This document shows, piece after piece, positions 53,001 through 60,655 of a DNA stretch of 64,000 bases. Made by a program: the position numbers and the translations under genes. The stretch lies in NCBI GenBank assembly GCA_964577955.1, contig CAZOAZ010000034.1, positions 3,586 to 67,585 of the forward strand, in the 5' to 3' direction. Position 1 is the stretch's first letter. Each line of letters starts with the position of its first letter. Source of the DNA: CADEEX01 sp964577955 (GTDB taxonomy: Bacteria > Acidobacteriota > Vicinamibacteria > Vicinamibacterales > CAVVIG01). The notes beneath the pieces were generated by a model. The model was not told the origin of the DNA, searched no databases, and worked only from the letters and a program-made list of their open reading frames with translations.

Positions 53001-54350
53001 ACGCATTCGCTCGTCGGGCAAGCCGCCGTCGATGCGATCGAGGGCGCCAACGGCAAGGTCCTGGCCGCCTTTGTCGTGCCGCGCGCCGAGCGGCCGTCGG
53101 CCGCGGATTTGCGGGCGTTCCTCATGGCCAGGCTGCCGGCCCATCTCGTGCCGTCCGAGTGGGCGATCGTCGATCGGTTGCCGACCAATGGCGCGGGCAA
53201 GGTGAGTCGCGTCGAACTGCCAGCTCTTCTCTCGCGGGGTCAGGACACGGCGGATCGAAGGCCGATCGCTGATCCGTTGGCCCGCGCCGTCGCGGAGGTT
53301 TTCGCCGACGTGCTGGGCATCGATACCGTCGACGTTGACGCCGACTTCTTCGCGCTGGGCGGGCACAGCCTGACGGCAAGCATGGTGGCATTCCGGCTGC
53401 AAGAGCGCTGGTCCGTTGCCGTCTCGCTGCGCCAGATGTTCGAGACGCCGACCGCGCGCGGTCTGGGGCAATGGCTTGCGTCTCAGCCGGCGGCGCCGGA
53501 CCGGGCCCGCGCCTCCAGCAGCGAACCACTCCTCGTGCGGCTGCGCGAGGGATCGGGCACGCCGCTCGTCATTGCGGCATCGATTGCGGGGGAAGTCTCG
53601 TCGTACGAGCAGTTGTGGCGGATGCTGCCAGACGATCCCGACGTCTACGCCTTCGCGCCGCCGGACACCGGGGGCCCCGCCTCGATCGAGGCGATGGCCC
53701 GGTGGTGCGTCGCGGCGATCGACGAGGGCCGGCTGTCGCCGCGCTTCTGTCTGGCCGGGTACTCGTTCGGCGGTTTGATCGCGTTCGAAACCGCACGGCA
53801 ATGGACCGAACTCGGGCGCCCGGCGCCGCTCGTCGCGGTGATCGACACCGGTCCAGCGCCCCGCGAGCGGACTTTCGCCGATCTGTTGCGCCGCCTGCCG
53901 CTGGCCGCTCAGAACCTTCCGCACTGGCTGCTCGAGGACCTTGTGCGCAGTTCGTCCGGCATGGTGGTGGCCGAGGCGCGCCGCAAGATCGGACGGCTCT
54001 CGCGGCGGCTGGCCGTCGGCCGTTGGCATCCGGGCCAGCCGACGGCTCAGGTCGCCGAAGACGTCTTCGATCTGTCGAACGTGTCCGGGGCGATGCGGCA
54101 GAGGATTCAGCACCGACTCGATGCCGCGAACCGGTACTCGCCGGGAGGCTACTCCGGCCGGATCACGCTCTTTCGGCCCCGCGCCCGTCCTCTGCTCCAT
54201 GCGCTCGAGGACGACCTCGGATGGCGCGCCGTCGTGGCGGGCGGCGTTGAGGTTCAGATTGTGCCGGGCAATCACCGCACGATGCTGACCGAACCGAACG
54301 TCCGGATCCTGGCGGAACGACTCGCGGCGATGATGGCCGGCGTATCGTAG
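47034..54350 (+). CDS. nonribosomal peptide synthetase, A-T-C-T-C-A-T-TE
   Basis: The 2438-residue protein has this order: A1 (about 30-520), T1 with S569 in G-G-H-S, C1 (about 625-1040) with H-H-L-V-C-D-A-W-S, T2 with G-G-D-S (about 1086), C2 (about 1140-1560) with H-H-L-V-I-D-G-F, A2 (about 1580-2062), T3 with G-G-H-S (about 2110), and a thioesterase with S2244 in G-Y-S-F-G-G. In A1 the usual F-D-A-S of motif A4 reads F-S-G-C, so the amino-binding Asp is missing; motif A10 is also shortened (H-N-K-V-D). A2 has F-D-A-S and a normal set. T2 has no A domain. The product cannot be named. The start may be this ATG, or a TTG at 47073 that has GGAGG before it. It leads a five-gene run. Confidence 0.93.
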   Translation: MASPPCYRGGGCGLTTHLSFTPFDPQEIEQSIPDRFAQQVERHGDRLAVRCPREALTYDQLNTLANAVAWRLVDHESTGSRVVVLVGQRASLMAAFLGVLKAGHAYVPLDPGHPPALLARAIADADACAVVHDTETSALASTLVPSSMGRVDLDALDPRRAGAAPGLDIAPGRAAYIYYTSGSTGEPKGVVDSHRNVLHNVRRYTNSLRIGAADRLSLIQSCSFSGCVSTQFAALLNGASLFPFDLQRHGPVRLAQWMGEQRLTMFHAVPVLFRSLVEAAGRLPHLRVVRLEGDRATWSDAALFQHACGPEAVLVNGLGTTETGLVRRFEVRQGMRIGVGPLPLGGPVEGMDVHLVDDDGREVEAGRVGRIAVRSRHLACGYWRQPERTAAAFADLGDGLREYRTGDLGCFVEGGSLEYHGRRDGSLKVRGERVETVAVERQILALGFRHAVVTVRDEPSEEPQLVAYLVPSEAAPPDIAAVRAALGNELPSAWIPSAFVTLAALPLTEHNKVDISQLPPPGRERPPLATRYEAPRTLLEVELAALWCSLLGLESIGVHDRFLDLGGHSLLAARLLVRIRTRYGVELSFAAILAAPTIAELAPVIAAARGREPVADRIPAGPWSSESPLSFAQRHVWLLEQLAPDLPLYNEASARELAGPLVMSALASAFVEVVGRHDALRATVSAAGREPLQVFHVGSRAALAFVDLSARPADERDAAAERALAAAATRRFDLERGPLIRAELVRLAEDRHVLIVVMHHLVCDAWSVARFWEELASVYSARVRGVPERRRQRSVTRLADLIRWDAERIAAVLDSHLAYWSRQLEGVRTEHLLPTTTAGEAHRGGQQRFTFGRDITERVAALAMLEGATPFMVWLAALECALASETGECDLSIGTPVGGRAHEDAEALIGCFANMVVLRTDLTGDPSFRDVVRRVRVVTLAAYAHQDAPIDHVVASLTTNRGSHGRALFTVAFSFQNVPVQPSDFHDLRTTEVEVDVPYAKIDLGFSLKPTVEGLRVTVEFSERLGAEWTGGLVRAWQDALARGLGDPDTKPLAFAPAAANVAALWGRALGLERVPHDVPFVELGGDSLAAMSVIAAAQRTLGVAMSLADFFRFATVREQARRLTRHRPVLLQSSAPSADSASQSLTALSVGQSEIWTAVQLQPHLPVYNEPFVITMPGFVDASALEEAFAVLIAGHDPLRMAFVAGPDGPERQIRMPPAFRIDVQRSDDGESVIRERVDAMARAPFDLEAPPLMRALLVTGARGAELFLVLHHLVIDGFGLYCVLVPQLQAAYEAILRGEHPRVPHAGARAADPPPTAEPAASNASWWSLLASVPPLELPADFRRPGLPSGRGAFRPFSIDKRLTATLVGVSRQLATTLAGTLSAAFAVLLHRWSGQDAFTVAMFDAGRRDPAGDFRLGYHVQLLPVPVRVAPDGEFATLVRALQEALFDAIAHGAPGPDIVRPRTALVFEPRAGTTAGAWQIDQHRVQTGTAKFDLTLELEHRGEDVIGRFEYSTDVFAAATIERLVDTWTTLLESVAATPRSPVATLTMTSEAQRRHVVVDLNRTARAYARNAAIDGLFDAQVERSPEATALIWSSGRLSYRELADRASAVAARLVGCGVTSGDRVAVRMPRGPSFVITVLAVLKTGAAYVPIDPGYPIARQQFLVADAGARLVLIERHDADFPGCQVVSFEELERRPAPVSAAPSRNGDGDGIAYVMYTSGSTGAPKGIAIPHRGVVRLVNGTEYLPFPAGDRYLFHSAVTFDASTFELWAPLLTGGTCVLLEAARPTLHELAAALTGYDVATLWLTSALFNLVIDEQPELLRGVRTLLTGGDILSVAHVAEARRRFPGLRILNGYGPTENTTFTCTHEVKDVSETVRSIPIGRPIANTRIFVVDGRGEPVPVGFPGELLIGGDGLGREYLNQPRLTAERFVALAALPDEGRLYRSGDRVRWRSDDVLEFLGRLDRQIKIRGFRIEPAEVERMLETHSLVGQAAVDAIEGANGKVLAAFVVPRAERPSAADLRAFLMARLPAHLVPSEWAIVDRLPTNGAGKVSRVELPALLSRGQDTADRRPIADPLARAVAEVFADVLGIDTVDVDADFFALGGHSLTASMVAFRLQERWSVAVSLRQMFETPTARGLGQWLASQPAAPDRARASSSEPLLVRLREGSGTPLVIAASIAGEVSSYEQLWRMLPDDPDVYAFAPPDTGGPASIEAMARWCVAAIDEGRLSPRFCLAGYSFGGLIAFETARQWTELGRPAPLVAVIDTGPAPRERTFADLLRRLPLAAQNLPHWLLEDLVRSSSGMVVAEARRKIGRLSRRLAVGRWHPGQPTAQVAEDVFDLSNVSGAMRQRIQHRLDAANRYSPGGYSGRITLFRPRARPLLHALEDDLGWRAVVAGGVEVQIVPGNHRTMLTEPNVRILAERLAAMMAGVS

Positions 54351-54361
54351 AGTAGCGGCGC

Positions 54362-56266
54362 ATGACGGCGGTCGAATGCTTCGAGCGCGGCAACGCGCTC
54401 TACGGCGAGCGGCGCATCGACGAGGCGATCGCCGCGTATCGCGCCGCGATCAGTCTGAATCCGGACTACGCCCAGGCGCACAACAATCTCGGCGTCGCCC
54501 TGCGCGCCGGTGGCCGGCTCGACGAAGCCGTCGCGGCTTGCCGCGAAGCGGTGCGGCTGCAGCCCTCCTACGCCTCGGCCTGGAACAATCTCGGCAGCAT
54601 GCTGCAGCGGCAAGGCGATCACGAAGCCGCGGTGGCGGCGTACGAGGAGTCGCTGCGGCTGAATCCCGGCGCGGCGACCGCGCACTACAACCTCGGGTGC
54701 ACGCTTCGCTTCGTCGGGCGCGGGCGTGAGGCAGCGGACGCGTTCCGGTCGGCCGTCCGCCTGAAACCGGATTTTGCCGACGCTTACGCGAATCTCGGCG
54801 GCGTGCTGCGCGAGGACGGGGATCTCGAGGGCGCGCTGGCCTCGTACGAGCACGCGCTGGCGATCAAGCCGGACTGGGGCGGACCGGCCGCGCAGATTCT
54901 GTTTCTCCGTCGTGAGATGGCGAAGTGGGACGATCTCGAGGCGCGGACTGAGACGCTACGCGCGGCGATTGCCGCGGACACGCCGCTGGCGGAGGGGATC
55001 CCGCCGTTCAGCATGCTGGCGATGGATACCACGCGTGCAGAGCAGCTCCGCGGCGCCAGGCGCTGGGCGGCTCATGCGCGGCTGACGTCGTCAAGCGATG
55101 TCCGGTGGGAAATCCGGCTATCCGCCTCCGCCAAGGCTACGGCAGACAAGAAGCCGGACGCCATCGGAGTGCGCCCGCTGCGCATCGGCTATCTGTCCAA
55201 CATCTTTCACCAGCATGCCACCGCGTCGCTCTTCATCGGGCTGCTCGAGGCGCACGACGCGGCGGCGGTCGACACGACGCTCTATTCGTACGGGCGTCAG
55301 GACGCCGGCGCGCTGCGCCAGCGGCTGGTCGCGGCGTGCGGGCAATTCGTCGACGTGTCGGCGCTCCCGGATCAGGGCATTGCCGCGCGCATTGCCGCCG
55401 ATCGTATCGACATCCTCGTCGATCTCACCGGCTATACGCAGGGAGCGCGCACCGGGATCCTGGCGTTTCGCCCGGCACCGGTGCAGGTCCAGTTCCTCGG
55501 CTATCCCGGAACGATGGGCACGCCGCTCGTGGACTACCTGATTGCCGATCCGTTCATCGTGCCAGCGGAACACTTCGCGGACTACGACGAGCAGATCGTC
55601 CAGCTTCCGGATTGCTACCAGCCGAACGATCCGAAGCGGATCATCGGTCCAACGCCCAGCCGCCTGGCGGCGGGACTGCCCGAGGCCGGCCTGGTGTTCG
55701 CGTCGTTCAACGAGGCCTACAAGATCACGCCGGTGTTGTTCGACGTCTGGATGAATCTGCTGCGCACGTGTGACGGCAGCGTGCTCTGGTTGCTCGAGTC
55801 CAACCGCTGGGCAACCGAGAACCTGCTCCGCGAGGCCTCTGCCCGTGGCGTGCCGCCTCGCCGTATCATCTTCGCGCCGCGCGTGTCCAACGCCGAACAT
55901 CTCGCGAGGCTGCCGCTCGCCGATCTCGTGCTCGACACCTATCCGGTCAACGGCCACACCACCACGAGCGACGCGTTGTGGGCGGGCGTCCCGGTGCTGA
56001 CCTGGGCAGGCGAGACCTTCGTGTCGCGTGTGGCCGGCAGCCTGATCCGGACGATGGGACTGGCGGAACTGGTGACTGGCAGTCTGGAGACCTACGAGCG
56101 CCAGGCGCACGAACTCGCCGAACGCCCCGAGCGGCTCGCGCGACTCCGCGCGATTGTGCGCGAGCAGCGCGCGACGTCGCCGCTCTTCGACGCCGCACGA
56201 TTCGCGCGTCAACTGGAGGGGGCCTATCGCCGGTTGGCGAGCAGGCCGCCGCTCGGTCACAATTGA
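54362..56266 (+). CDS. TPR protein with GT41 (O-GlcNAc transferase-like) domain
   Basis: The 634-residue protein has about five TPR repeats (about 1-175; each with A-x-x-x-Y/L-x-x-A and L-x-P). The GT41/SPINDLY-type domain follows (about 275-620), with Q-F-L-G-Y-P-G-T-M-G, F-N-E-A-Y-K-I-T-P and Y-P-V-N-G-H-T-T-T-S-D-A-L-W, the sugar-nucleotide-binding text of O-GlcNAc transferases. The sugar donor and target are unknown. A repeat element is translated in frame between the two parts (S-A-S-A-K-A-T-A-D-K, about residues 251-266). It starts 11 bases after the NRPS, so it may modify an NRPS product, or simply be co-transcribed. Confidence 0.88.
   Translation: MTAVECFERGNALYGERRIDEAIAAYRAAISLNPDYAQAHNNLGVALRAGGRLDEAVAACREAVRLQPSYASAWNNLGSMLQRQGDHEAAVAAYEESLRLNPGAATAHYNLGCTLRFVGRGREAADAFRSAVRLKPDFADAYANLGGVLREDGDLEGALASYEHALAIKPDWGGPAAQILFLRREMAKWDDLEARTETLRAAIAADTPLAEGIPPFSMLAMDTTRAEQLRGARRWAAHARLTSSSDVRWEIRLSASAKATADKKPDAIGVRPLRIGYLSNIFHQHATASLFIGLLEAHDAAAVDTTLYSYGRQDAGALRQRLVAACGQFVDVSALPDQGIAARIAADRIDILVDLTGYTQGARTGILAFRPAPVQVQFLGYPGTMGTPLVDYLIADPFIVPAEHFADYDEQIVQLPDCYQPNDPKRIIGPTPSRLAAGLPEAGLVFASFNEAYKITPVLFDVWMNLLRTCDGSVLWLLESNRWATENLLREASARGVPPRRIIFAPRVSNAEHLARLPLADLVLDTYPVNGHTTTSDALWAGVPVLTWAGETFVSRVAGSLIRTMGLAELVTGSLETYERQAHELAERPERLARLRAIVREQRATSPLFDAARFARQLEGAYRRLASRPPLGHN
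55112..55158 (+). repeat. palindrome-ended element inserted in frame in the GT41 gene
   Basis: The ends ATCCGGCT and AAGCCGGA are complementary; the middle is CCGCCTCCGCCAAGGCTACG then GCAGACAAG. A second copy in reverse is at 39383-39424, and a fragment (CCGCCTTCGCCAAGGC) at 19377-19392. It encodes a linker peptide without harm to the frame. Confidence 0.8.
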
Positions 56267-57012
56267 TCGCGCCAGTGATTCCGCCACGCGTCATCCTTGC
56301 CGCCGTGACCTTCTCGGACGCGTCGCGCGTCGCCCTGGTGCTGGCCGCTCGGCTCGCGCGCCACTGCGGCGCGGAGCTGCACGTGGTGCATGCCGAGGAT
56401 CCGTTGCTGAACCAGGCGGCCGATCGTGCCGGTTTCGATCTTGCCTGGGAGACCAGGCTCGCGCTCCGCCGTCTGATTCGCGATGCCTGGCCGGCGGCGC
56501 GCTGTTCGCCCCAGGCCCACGTGGTCGGCGGGTCGCCGGTGCGTGCGATTCTGGACACGGCGCACCAGCACGGCGCGGATCTCATCGTCATCTCGCGCTG
56601 CGGCCGTTCAACCGTCGAGCGCCTCGTGTTCGGTTCGACGACCGAAGCGTTGCTGCGCCAGGCGGACGTGTCGGTGCTCGTGACGCCGCCCGACTGGTTG
56701 CCGCCGGACCCGGATGCGGCGGACTTGTCCGGCGCCGGGCCGCTGCTGGCCGTGGCAGAGCGGTCCTTCGACGGATCTGGTGCCGCTGCTGCGGCGGCAT
56801 CACGGTTGGCCTCGGCGTTGGGGACATCGGTGGAAGTCGTGCACGATGTGTCCGGCGTGGCGGTGGTTCCCGACGGCAGTCGCGCGTCGATGCTGGTGTT
56901 GGATCGGAGCACTCGGGACGCGAAGGGCGCGGCGCGCCGGGTGCTCGCCTATCGGGCGCTCTCGGCGACGATTCCAATTCTGTGGCAGGCCGTCGAGAGC
57001 GTGTTGGGGTAA
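56263..57012 (+). CDS. universal stress protein (UspA family)
   Basis: The 249-residue protein has an N-terminal UspA domain (about 8-145) with I-L-A-A-V-T-F-S-D-A-S and G-A-D-L-I-V-I-S-R-C-G-R-S. The nucleotide-loop text V-F-G-S-T-T-E-A-L-L follows. A weaker second Usp-like half reaches to the C-terminus. The start is unclear: a TTG at 56263 that overlaps the GT41 stop (TTGA), or a GTG at 56275. Usp proteins bind ATP or act in stress; this one may help the operon only indirectly. Confidence 0.8.
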   Translation: MIAPVIPPRVILAAVTFSDASRVALVLAARLARHCGAELHVVHAEDPLLNQAADRAGFDLAWETRLALRRLIRDAWPAARCSPQAHVVGGSPVRAILDTAHQHGADLIVISRCGRSTVERLVFGSTTEALLRQADVSVLVTPPDWLPPDPDAADLSGAGPLLAVAERSFDGSGAAAAAASRLASALGTSVEVVHDVSGVAVVPDGSRASMLVLDRSTRDAKGAARRVLAYRALSATIPILWQAVESVLG

Positions 57013-57015
57013 CGC

Positions 57016-57723
57016 ATGGGCGTCGATGTGTTCTCGTTTCAGTTTCTCGTCGACCTGCTGCGCATTCTGAGCATCGACATTCTCTTATCCGGCGACAACG
57101 CGGTCGTGATTGCGATGGCCAGCCGCTCGCTCCCCGCCGCGCAGCGGCGGCAGGCGATCATCGGCGGCAGCGCGGCGGCCGTGGCGCTGCGGATCACCTT
57201 TTGTCTCGTCATCACGTCGGTGATGAGCATTCCCTATCTCAAGGTGATCGGCGGCCTGATGCTGCTGTACATCGGCGTCAAGCTGGTGATTCCCGAGCCG
57301 GCCTCTGACGGCGACGTGGTCAGCGCCAAGGCCCATGTCTGGGCCGCCATTCGCACGATTCTGATTGCCGACGCCGTGATGTCGCTGGACAACGTTGTCG
57401 CGATCGCGGCGGCGGCGCATGGCAGTGTGCTGCTCATCGCGCTCGGACTCGTCATCAGCATTCCGCTGATCGTGTTCGGCAGCCAGCTGGTGCTGGGCGT
57501 CCTGAACCGGTTCCCGCTCCTGATCGCGCTTGGCGGCGGCCTGCTCGGCTGGATCGCCGGCGAAATCATCCTCACCGATCCCGCCCTGGTGTCGCACCTG
57601 CCGTACGACGCGCACAAGATCGCCGGCGTGGCCGAGCCGTCGCTCGCGCTCTTCGTGATGGTCGTCGGTTCGGTGCTGGCGCGGCGCGCGCGGGCCGCTG
57701 AAGAATCCGCCGAGCTCACTTGA
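57016..57723 (+). CDS. TerC family membrane protein
   Basis: The 235-residue protein has about seven membrane segments and the TerC/YjbE signatures: L-S-G-D-N-A-V-V-I-A near residue 24 and S-L-D-N-V-V-A-I-A near residue 120. The Asp residues in these two motifs are thought to bind metal ions in this family; some members export Mn(II). It starts three bases after the Usp gene and its stop overlaps the next start (TTGA). Confidence 0.87.
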   Translation: MGVDVFSFQFLVDLLRILSIDILLSGDNAVVIAMASRSLPAAQRRQAIIGGSAAAVALRITFCLVITSVMSIPYLKVIGGLMLLYIGVKLVIPEPASDGDVVSAKAHVWAAIRTILIADAVMSLDNVVAIAAAAHGSVLLIALGLVISIPLIVFGSQLVLGVLNRFPLLIALGGGLLGWIAGEIILTDPALVSHLPYDAHKIAGVAEPSLALFVMVVGSVLARRARAAEESAELT

Positions 57724-59117
57724 GCCCCAGACCGGCCCTGGTCGTCGCTGTCACGACGCTCCTGGCCGCGGGACTACGGTTCTACGGAATCGGCGCGCAG
57801 AGCTTCTGGGTTGACGAAGCCACGAGTTACGCGGTCGCACACCTGCGGTGGCCCGACGTTCTCGACGTTCTCCTGCACCAGCGCGCCAACATGGCGCTCT
57901 ACCTGGTTCTCCTGCATGAATGGCTGAAGCTTGGCTCGAGCGAAGGATTCATCCGCGCACTGTCCGCGCTGTTCTCGATTGCCACCATTCCACTGCTGTT
58001 CCTCCTCGCGCGCCGGCTGTTCGACACCCGTGTCGCGCTGGTCGCGGCGCTGCTTCTGGCCGTCAACGGCTTCGACATCTGGCACGCGCAGAATGCCCGC
58101 GCGTACAGCCTGCTGACCGGTCTCACGGTGCTGTCGTTTTTCACGCTCGATCGCGCCCACGAGCGGCGGACCCCCGCCGCCTGGATGCTCTACGCCGCGG
58201 CAACCACACTGGCCGTGTACGCACACTTCATCGCGATCCTGCTGCTGCCGGCGCAGGCGGTCACGGCGGCGATCTGGTCTGGCCGCGCCAGACTGGAGCG
58301 TGGGCATCTCACGAGCGTGCTGGCCAGCGCCGCATTGGCGGCGCCGCTGCTCTGGATCGTGGCGACGCGTGATGCCGGAGACAGCGCCTGGATCGCGCCG
58401 ACGACCGCGATGCATGTGGCGCGTCTCTTCGTGTCGTTCGCGGGCCAGGGGCACTGGCCGCTGCTGCTGGTGCACGGTGTCTTCGTCGCGATGGCGGTCG
58501 CCCGCGGGCTGAGCTCGGCGGCTCCAGGGGAGCGCCGGCTCGTGATCTCGCTGGTCGCGTGGCTCCTGGTGCCGATGGTCCTGACGCTGCTGATCTCGGT
58601 CGTCAAGCCGATGTTCGTCGACCGCTACCTGCTCATCGCCTTTCCACCGTTCGTGCTGCTTTCGGCGCTCGGCATTGCGCGACTACCGACTGCATTCATG
58701 CGAACGATTTCGCTGGTCGCGGTGCTGGCCTTCGCGAGCCGAGGGGTTGCGGCGGCTTACGAGGACGGACGGATCGACTGGCGCAGCGCCTCGCTCTACA
58801 TGCTGTCGCAAGCGCGCTCCGGCGATGCCGCGGTGTTCGACGTCGGCACCGGACGCCGGCTCGTGGACTACTACCGCGATTCACGAGGGTTCGGTGCGTC
58901 CCCATCAATCGTCTTTCCGTCGGACGCTGAATTCTGGCTGCCGAACCTCGCGCTCGATCCCGCCATCGTCGAACCGCGGCTCCGCGATGCCCCGCGGGTG
59001 TGGCTCTTTCAGTGGTACGGCACTCGAAGCCTGGAAGCGCCGCTCACCGCGCGATATGGTCAGCCGACGGTGAAGTCATTCAAGGATGTCACGGTGTACT
59101 TGTTTGAGGCACATTGA
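57720..59117 (+). CDS. GT39-like membrane glycosyltransferase
   Basis: The 465-residue protein has ten or more membrane segments. The first periplasmic loop has F-W-V-D-E-A-T-S-Y, the acidic motif of ArnT/PMT-type enzymes that use lipid-linked sugars. H-A-Q-N-A-R-A-Y-S-L-L follows, as in this family. It would move a sugar from a polyprenyl phosphate to a target outside the inner membrane. The start is a TTG overlapping the TerC stop by four bases. It ends the five-gene run begun by the NRPS. Confidence 0.82.
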   Translation: MSPRPALVVAVTTLLAAGLRFYGIGAQSFWVDEATSYAVAHLRWPDVLDVLLHQRANMALYLVLLHEWLKLGSSEGFIRALSALFSIATIPLLFLLARRLFDTRVALVAALLLAVNGFDIWHAQNARAYSLLTGLTVLSFFTLDRAHERRTPAAWMLYAAATTLAVYAHFIAILLLPAQAVTAAIWSGRARLERGHLTSVLASAALAAPLLWIVATRDAGDSAWIAPTTAMHVARLFVSFAGQGHWPLLLVHGVFVAMAVARGLSSAAPGERRLVISLVAWLLVPMVLTLLISVVKPMFVDRYLLIAFPPFVLLSALGIARLPTAFMRTISLVAVLAFASRGVAAAYEDGRIDWRSASLYMLSQARSGDAAVFDVGTGRRLVDYYRDSRGFGASPSIVFPSDAEFWLPNLALDPAIVEPRLRDAPRVWLFQWYGTRSLEAPLTARYGQPTVKSFKDVTVYLFEAH

Positions 59118-59124
59118 CTTGTCC

Positions 59125-59255
59125 AAATGCGCCACGAACGCACGAAAGCGCGAAGGGCCACCTTTGCGATTGCCTCGACGCGGCGCCGCGAAGCGTCGAG
59201 ATGCAGCGCTAACTTGGACTGCTGTTTCGCGTTGTCGTGTTTTCGTGGCGCGTTT
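59125..59255. repeat. dispersed hairpin element (AAATGCGCCACGAACGCAC arms)
   Basis: The left arm at 59125-59150 and right arm (GTTTCGCG ... TTTTCGTGGCGCG) at 59224-59252 are near complements. A central hairpin CTCGACGCGGCGCCGCGAAGCGTCGAG lies at about 59173-59200. It overlaps the last 47 bases of the epimerase gene and so supplies its C-terminal tail and stop. Confidence 0.75.
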
Positions 59256-60159
59256 GTTGTTGCTGCGCCGAGCCGAATTCTCGCGCGAGGCCCTCGGCCA
59301 AGGTGCGCGGTCGATATCCGCAGTCCGCTCGAAATGGCCCGATGTCCACGGTCGCGTCCTGGTTGATCCCGTGGAGAGACTCCGGCGTCAGCGTCGACTT
59401 CGCCGAGATCCGCACGAGCACTGCTGCCGCGGCGGCACAGAGCGGCATCGGGATGTGGACCTTGACGCGGCGGCGGCCGGCCGCGCCGGCGATCGCGTCC
59501 ACGAGTTCGTTGAAGCTCAACGCCGTCGCACCGCCGACGTTGTACGCCTGGTTCGCCGCAGCAGGGTGAAAGAGCGCGAGTTCAACGGCGTCCACGACAT
59601 CGTCGATACACACGGGTTGAAGGCGCGCGGTGCCAGGGCCCAGGACCGGGACGATGCCGGGCGCCCGTTTGATCATCGACGAGAGCGTGGCGAAGTGCGA
59701 GCCGCCGCCGCGCCCGTAGATCATCGTCGGCCTGAGGATCGTGTAGGGCAGGCCCGAAGACCGAACGAGCCGCTCGGCTTCGGCCTTCGATCGGCCGTAC
59801 ACGTTCAGGCTTGAATAGATCGCCGAGACCGCGGAGATGTACACGAACCGTTTGACGCTGCAGGCCTGAGCAAACGCCAGCGTATTGGCCGTGCCTTCGA
59901 CGTTGACCCGCGTGATCGCGCCGGGCGGATTTGGCAGCATCAGCGCCGCGCCATGCACAACCGCGTCAATGTCATTGCCGGCCTGCGCAAGCCAGTCGCG
60001 CGTCGTGAGATCGCCGCGGACGAGGTCAACGCGGGCGACGAGGTCGGAGGGGATGTGTTCGCCCGGCAGGAGCAGGCAGCGGACCCGGGCGCCGCGCTCG
60101 AGGAGCCGCCGCAGGACGTGCGATCCCACATAACCCGAGGCGCCGGTCAGCCAGACCAT
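59209..60159 (-). CDS. NAD(P)-dependent sugar epimerase/dehydratase (extended SDR)
   Basis: The 316-residue protein has the nucleotide-binding G-A-S-G-Y-V-G-S motif (about 6-13) and the catalytic Y-G-R-S-K (Y-x3-K). I-L-R-P-T-M-I-Y-G-R-G marks the extended SDR fold. It would change a nucleotide sugar or a hydroxysteroid-like substrate in the cytoplasm. The last 15 residues (S-A-Q-Q-Q-Q-T-R-H-E-N-T-T-T-R) come from the hairpin element at 59125-59255 and are not part of the fold. The protein may thus be longer than its original form. Confidence 0.85.
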   Translation of the reverse strand: MVWLTGASGYVGSHVLRRLLERGARVRCLLLPGEHIPSDLVARVDLVRGDLTTRDWLAQAGNDIDAVVHGAALMLPNPPGAITRVNVEGTANTLAFAQACSVKRFVYISAVSAIYSSLNVYGRSKAEAERLVRSSGLPYTILRPTMIYGRGGGSHFATLSSMIKRAPGIVPVLGPGTARLQPVCIDDVVDAVELALFHPAAANQAYNVGGATALSFNELVDAIAGAAGRRRVKVHIPMPLCAAAAAVLVRISAKSTLTPESLHGINQDATVDIGPFRADCGYRPRTLAEGLAREFGSAQQQQTRHENTTTRNSSPS

Positions 60160-60178
60160 TCGGTCCGAACAGGATAGC

Positions 60179-60655
60179 TCAGCGGAGCGGAGCGAGGTCG
60201 CTCAAGTGGAAGCCCACGAATGCGTCCGCCGCCATCTGATAGTCAATCAGCACGTCGGCCGGATAGCCGTAGCGTGCGTCGTAATCGACGCGCACCCGTC
60301 GCGCCCCGTTTTCGAAGCCGGCGACAATCTCGTCGAAGACCCGATCGACCGGATGGTACGCGCTCCACATGGCGGGCGGCACGGCTGTGCCGTCCGACAC
60401 GCGAATCACTTCGACAACTGCACCGCTTCTCACAGTAAGACGCACCGGCTGCATCACCTCGACCGGGCAGAAGCAGTCGTTCTGATACGTCACCTGATAG
60501 CTGGTGCCCACGGCTGTCTGGAACTGCCGCCGGTGGCGCCCGAGCTCGTCACGCCACCCGTTGCCGCTCGGGTCGCTCGGGCTCGAGCACCCTATCGTCG
60601 CGGCGAGCAGGAAAATCGCAGAGAACCATTGCCTTCGCATGGTCAGAGTCTTCAC
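60179..60655 (-). CDS. DUF6174-like lipoprotein
   Basis: The 158-residue protein has a lipoprotein signal with lipobox A-T-I-G-C. The domain has Y-Q-N-D-C-F-C-P, then P-V-R-L-T-V-R-S-G-A-V-V-E-V, then V-D-R-V-F-D-E-I and D-Y-D-A-R-Y-G-Y-P, the pattern of DUF6174. No function is known for this family. An ATG five codons downstream (60640) could also be the start. Confidence 0.78.
   Translation of the reverse strand: MKTLTMRRQWFSAIFLLAATIGCSSPSDPSGNGWRDELGRHRRQFQTAVGTSYQVTYQNDCFCPVEVMQPVRLTVRSGAVVEVIRVSDGTAVPPAMWSAYHPVDRVFDEIVAGFENGARRVRVDYDARYGYPADVLIDYQMAADAFVGFHLSDLAPLR

Noticed and set aside
49371..54275. Two very long minus-strand open frames (780 and 825 codons) opposite the NRPS gene
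   Set aside because: They mirror the coding frame of a GC-rich gene, are rich in Arg, and show no domain; the plus strand has all NRPS motifs.
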